From contig NZ_AP012332.1 of NCBI RefSeq assembly GCF_001042655.1, forward strand, positions 868,001 through 932,000: a stretch of 64,000 bases of DNA, given 5' to 3'. The position numbers and the translations under genes were made by a program. Of this stretch, positions 60,478 to 64,000 are shown piece by piece. Source of the stretch: Gardnerella vaginalis ATCC 14018 = JCM 11026 (lineage in GTDB: Bacteria > Actinomycetota > Actinomycetes > Actinomycetales > Bifidobacteriaceae). The first letter of the stretch is position 1; the number at the start of each line of letters is the position of its first letter. The notes under the pieces were generated by a model. That model had not been told where the DNA came from. It did not search any database and was given only the letters and a program-made list of their open reading frames with translations.

Positions 60478-63400
60478 GTGGTATTTCGCGTTTATGTTGA
60501 AAAGCAATCTGGTTTCGATGTTAAGGCACAGCATCTTAATCACGAGCTTAAAGAAATTCTAGGAATAGATTCTTTAAAATCAACGCGCATAATAAACAGG
60601 TATGATGTTGAAGGAATATCAGAAGATCTATTCAACAATGCTATCAAAACAGTTTTTAGCGAACCACCAGTAGATAACACCTACGATTATCTGCCCATAA
60701 GCACAAGCGAACATGTTTTTGCTATGGAATTTCTTCCAGGACAATTTGATCAGCGAGCAGAATCTGCAAGTGAATGCATACAGCTTATAAGCCAAGGAGA
60801 GCGACCAAGGGTAAGAACCGCGCAAATCTTGGCTTTTAAAGGTGATTTGTCTAAAAAAGATTTGGACGCAATTAAACACTACATAATTAATCCAGTTGAA
60901 GCGCGCGAAGCATCTTTAGATAAAGTCAATACTTTGCAAACTGAAACAGTTATTCCAGCAAATGTGGAAGTTATCAACGGATTCAACGATTTAGACGAAC
61001 AAGGTTTAAAAAAGTTCATAGAAGATCGCGCGCTTGCAATGGACTTGGAAGACGCAAAATTCTGCCAGAACTATTTTAAAAACGAAAATCGCAATCCAAC
61101 TATTACAGAAATCAAAGTAATAGACACATATTGGTCTGATCATTGCCGTCATACAACTTTTGGCACGCATCTTACAAACATAAAAATAGACGATAAGCAA
61201 GTACAAACCGCATTCAATCGTTATCTTGAAATGCGAGAAGAACTTAATCGCACAAATAAGCCGATTTGCCTTATGGATATGGCAACTATTGGTGCAAAGT
61301 ATTTGAAGCATAATGGAATTCTTAAAAATCTAGACGAATCCGAAGAAATCAACGCTTGTACAGTAAAAATCAAAGTTGACGTAAACGGTCACGATGAAGA
61401 TTGGCTGTTTTTGTTTAAAAACGAAACACATAATCATCCTACAGAAATCGAGCCTTTTGGTGGTGCTGCAACATGCATTGGCGGATGCATTCGCGACCCT
61501 CTTTCGGGAAGATCTTACGTATATCAGGCAATGCGAGTAACTGGTGCTGCAGATCCTAGAACGCCAATAGCCCAAACTCTTGAAGGAAAATTGCCTCAAA
61601 GAAAAATCGTAACGTCTGCAGCTGCAGGCTACTCTTCTTACGGAAATCAAATTGGACTTGCAACAGGCGAAGTACACGAGATTTACCACCCAGGATACGT
61701 TGCAAAACGAATGGAAGTGGGTGCGGTTGTAGCCGCTACCCCAGCAGACCATGTTCGAAGAGAAACACCTGAGCCAGGAGACGTGATTATTCTTCTAGGT
61801 GGACGAACTGGAAGAGACGGAATTGGTGGAGCAACTGGTGCTTCTAAAGCGCAAGACACTGATAGCATTGAGGAATGCGGAGCAGAAGTTCAAAAAGGAA
61901 ATGCTCCTATTGAACGCAAGTTACAACGACTTTTCCGCCGCAAAGATGCATGCAGACTTATTAAGCGTTGCAACGACTTTGGCGCTGGCGGCGTAAGCGT
62001 TGCAACGGGTGAAATTGCAGATGGCTTGATTATTGATTTAGATAAAGTCTCTAAAAAATATGAAGGTCTTGATGGCACAGAGCTTGCGATTTCTGAATCT
62101 CAAGAGCGAATGGCTGTTGATGTTGCAGCAAGCGATGCCGACGAATTTTTGTCATACGCACGTCAGGAAAATTTGGAAGCACAAATTGTAGCCATAGTCA
62201 CAGAAGAAGCACGAATGAAAATGACTTGGCGAGGAAAAACAATTGTGGATCTAAGCCGTGAATTCCTAGCTTCTAATGGAGCTCCAAAAGAGCAAAATAT
62301 TCACGTTGAAAGTGGCGAAAACTATACTTCGAAATGGCAAGATATAAGTGGCGAATACGCTAATAAATCTTTTGACGAGCGCATGAAAAATCTTGTTTCC
62401 AACATAAATATTTGCTCAAACAAAGGTCTTAGTGAAATGTTCGACTCCACTATTGGAGCTGCAACAGTTCTTATGCCTTTTGGAGGCAGACGTCAGCTTA
62501 CTCCTGCACAAGCAATGGTTGCAAAATTGCCAGTTTTTGGAGAAACGAACACAGCTTCTGCAATGTCGTGGGGCTTTAACCCATATATTATGGAAAAGAA
62601 TCAATTTACTGGAGCTTATTTAGCTGTTGTTGAGTCTTTGGCAAAGCTCACAGCCAGCGGTTTTACTATAGAAAATGCTTATTTAAGTTTGCAAGAATAT
62701 TTTGGAAAGCCTCATAATGCTCCAGAACGTTGGGGAAAACCAATGGCAGCTATTCTCGGAGCTTTAAGCGCACAAATTGACTTTGGTGTAGGCGCTATTG
62801 GCGGCAAGGATTCTATGAGCGGAAGCTTTGAAAATCTTGATGTTCCACCAACACTTATTTCTTTTGCTGTTTCTACAGGAGACGCGAGAAACGTTGTTTC
62901 GCCAGAATTCAAAAAAGCCAATAGTAGAATTTTAAGAATATTGCCTAAATATAAGGAAGATGGAATCACGCCTAAATCTCAAAGCTTCTTAGAGGCGATT
63001 AGGATTGTGGAAAATCTTACCTCAAATAAGCATGCGCTTTCCGTTAGCACTCCTGGATTTGGTGCTAGTGCGGAAATCTTATTTAAGATGACTTTGGGAA
63101 ATCATATTGGGTTAAAGCTTAATAATGCGATTAGCAAGAATGATTTGTTTAAGCCAGAATATGGGTCGTTCTATGTGGAGCTTAAAGATGATTCTGAACT
63201 TACGTATGCAGATTCAGATCTTGTAAGCGTAGATGTAGTAGGCGAAACTTGTAATGAGTTCGAGTTTTGCGTAGAAAACGAGAAACTTAATTTAGCTAGT
63301 TTGCAAGAAGATTGGGAAAATACTTTAGAAGATATATTCCCGTATCGAGAGAAGGGAGACTCAGTTCCTGCTATAAACTCTAGTGAACTGAAGTATTCTC

Positions 63401-64000
63401 ATAACCACATGCGTTCTCATAGAAAAACTCCGATTAGTCACCCACGCGTAATCATTCCAGTTTTCCCTGGAAACAATTGCGAATACGACACTCAAGCAGC
63501 GTTTGAAAAAGCTGGAGCAGAATGCAAAACGCTTATAATCAATAATTTAAGCGCTGATGATATTGCTCAATCTGCAAAAGATCTTGTTGATGAGATTAAT
63601 AAAAGCCAAATTGTTATGATTCCAGGCGGATTCTCTGGAGGTGATGAACCAGACGGTTCAGCCAAGTTCATAGCATCTTTCTTTAGGAATCCTGCTGTTA
63701 GTGACGCTGTTCGCGATTTGCTCAATAATCGCGATGGCTTAATGCTTGGTATTTGCAATGGTTTCCAAGCTCTTATTAAACTAGGTCTTGTCCCGTTTGG
63801 AGATATTGTTCCAATGGATTCAGAATGCCCGACTTTAACGTTTAACACTATTGGAAGGCATCAAAGCAAGATTGTTAGAACTCGCGTTGCTTCTAATCTT
63901 TCTCCATGGCTTTCAAATTGCAAAGTTGGCGATGTTCATAGTGTTGCAATATCTCATGGAGAAGGTCGATTCGTAGCATTGCCAGAAGTTATGGATACTC
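60478..64000 (+). CDS. purL: FGAM synthase, large single-chain type (3' end cut by window)
   Basis: Converts FGAR and glutamine to FGAM. The frame opens with a GTG at 60478 (GCAGG upstream) and stays open to the window end, about 1174 residues. An N-terminal PurS-like domain (VVFRVYVEKQSGFDVK), two AIRS-type synthetase halves with the signature HNHPTEIEPFGGAATCIGG, and a C-terminal glutamine amidotransferase with nucleophile Cys1093 in GICNGFQAL and His1160/Glu1162 in HGEGRF. Fusing the amidase to the synthetase is the large PurL layout. The last roughly 70 residues are missing. Confidence 0.93.
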   Translation, partial: MVFRVYVEKQSGFDVKAQHLNHELKEILGIDSLKSTRIINRYDVEGISEDLFNNAIKTVFSEPPVDNTYDYLPISTSEHVFAMEFLPGQFDQRAESASECIQLISQGERPRVRTAQILAFKGDLSKKDLDAIKHYIINPVEAREASLDKVNTLQTETVIPANVEVINGFNDLDEQGLKKFIEDRALAMDLEDAKFCQNYFKNENRNPTITEIKVIDTYWSDHCRHTTFGTHLTNIKIDDKQVQTAFNRYLEMREELNRTNKPICLMDMATIGAKYLKHNGILKNLDESEEINACTVKIKVDVNGHDEDWLFLFKNETHNHPTEIEPFGGAATCIGGCIRDPLSGRSYVYQAMRVTGAADPRTPIAQTLEGKLPQRKIVTSAAAGYSSYGNQIGLATGEVHEIYHPGYVAKRMEVGAVVAATPADHVRRETPEPGDVIILLGGRTGRDGIGGATGASKAQDTDSIEECGAEVQKGNAPIERKLQRLFRRKDACRLIKRCNDFGAGGVSVATGEIADGLIIDLDKVSKKYEGLDGTELAISESQERMAVDVAASDADEFLSYARQENLEAQIVAIVTEEARMKMTWRGKTIVDLSREFLASNGAPKEQNIHVESGENYTSKWQDISGEYANKSFDERMKNLVSNINICSNKGLSEMFDSTIGAATVLMPFGGRRQLTPAQAMVAKLPVFGETNTASAMSWGFNPYIMEKNQFTGAYLAVVESLAKLTASGFTIENAYLSLQEYFGKPHNAPERWGKPMAAILGALSAQIDFGVGAIGGKDSMSGSFENLDVPPTLISFAVSTGDARNVVSPEFKKANSRILRILPKYKEDGITPKSQSFLEAIRIVENLTSNKHALSVSTPGFGASAEILFKMTLGNHIGLKLNNAISKNDLFKPEYGSFYVELKDDSELTYADSDLVSVDVVGETCNEFEFCVENEKLNLASLQEDWENTLEDIFPYREKGDSVPAINSSELKYSHNHMRSHRKTPISHPRVIIPVFPGNNCEYDTQAAFEKAGAECKTLIINNLSADDIAQSAKDLVDEINKSQIVMIPGGFSGGDEPDGSAKFIASFFRNPAVSDAVRDLLNNRDGLMLGICNGFQALIKLGLVPFGDIVPMDSECPTLTFNTIGRHQSKIVRTRVASNLSPWLSNCKVGDVHSVAISHGEGRFVALPEVMDT

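Overview
The window is a dense chromosomal segment of low GC content carrying housekeeping genes, mostly on the minus strand. Gene content points to Bifidobacteriaceae and most likely Gardnerella. The pointers are a cytidylate kinase fused to the GTPase Der, a eukaryotic-type UDP-glucose pyrophosphorylase, a very long NAD-dependent DNA ligase, actinobacterial families (DUF3046, DUF3017, DUF349, DUF3516, DUF6350), a glutamate-type GluABCD transporter and an AT-rich genome. This assignment is inference from recognised families, not from a database search. I saw no CRISPR array, insertion sequence, integrase, phage gene or rRNA.

Layout. 1-5.6 kb: the start of an unidentified gene, UDP-glucose pyrophosphorylase, and a polar amino-acid ABC operon (gluA-B-C-D) ending in a clear terminator. 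5.6-18 kb: aspS, hisS, a DUF349 protein, an Mrp-type Fe-S carrier ATPase, ligA, and a 1099-residue TPR protein of unknown function. 18-21.6 kb: a peroxide-defence block, oxyR, ahpF and ahpC, with an OxyR-like site before ahpC. 21.7-24.2 kb: tRNA-Gly, an alcohol dehydrogenase and a lone glycosyltransferase. 24.3-27.5 kb: an FMN riboswitch controlling a riboflavin ECF transporter whose two ATPases and membrane T component are one polypeptide. 27.7-35.2 kb: YhbY, RarA, a DUF3516 helicase, Cmk-Der and RluB. 35.3-41.3 kb: an aquaporin, DUF3017 protein, purH, DUF6350 protein, apt and yajC. 41.4-48 kb: ruvB-ruvA-ruvC-yebC, a CDP-alcohol phosphatidyltransferase, tRNA-Gln, prs and nadD. 48-58 kb: proA, thrC, recX, recA, DUF3046, pncC/cinA, pgsA, ftsK and tRNA-His. 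58-64 kb: purT, purC and purL, the last cut by the window end.

How the genes fit together. Three GAAC-N4-GTTC palindromes (upstream of recA, ruvAB and rarA) suggest a local SOS regulon around replication-fork repair. Nucleotide synthesis is well represented: prs makes PRPP, apt salvages adenine, and purT, purC, purL and purH give four de novo purine steps, with PurT standing where PurN is found in many bacteria. The oxyR-ahpF-ahpC block is a complete sensor plus peroxidase plus reductase unit. The riboswitch-RibU-ECF unit looks like a self-contained vitamin B2 uptake system.

The most interesting points are the A-A'-T ECF fusion under an FMN riboswitch, the cysteine-rich insertion in the CinA-type amidase, the large insertion in LigA, an altered catalytic motif in one CDP-alcohol phosphatidyltransferase, three GTTAC repeats at an exact 22-bp period before the glutamate operon, and the candidate SOS and OxyR operators. 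Several starts were moved from the longest open frame because a strong ribosome-binding site sits before an internal start codon.
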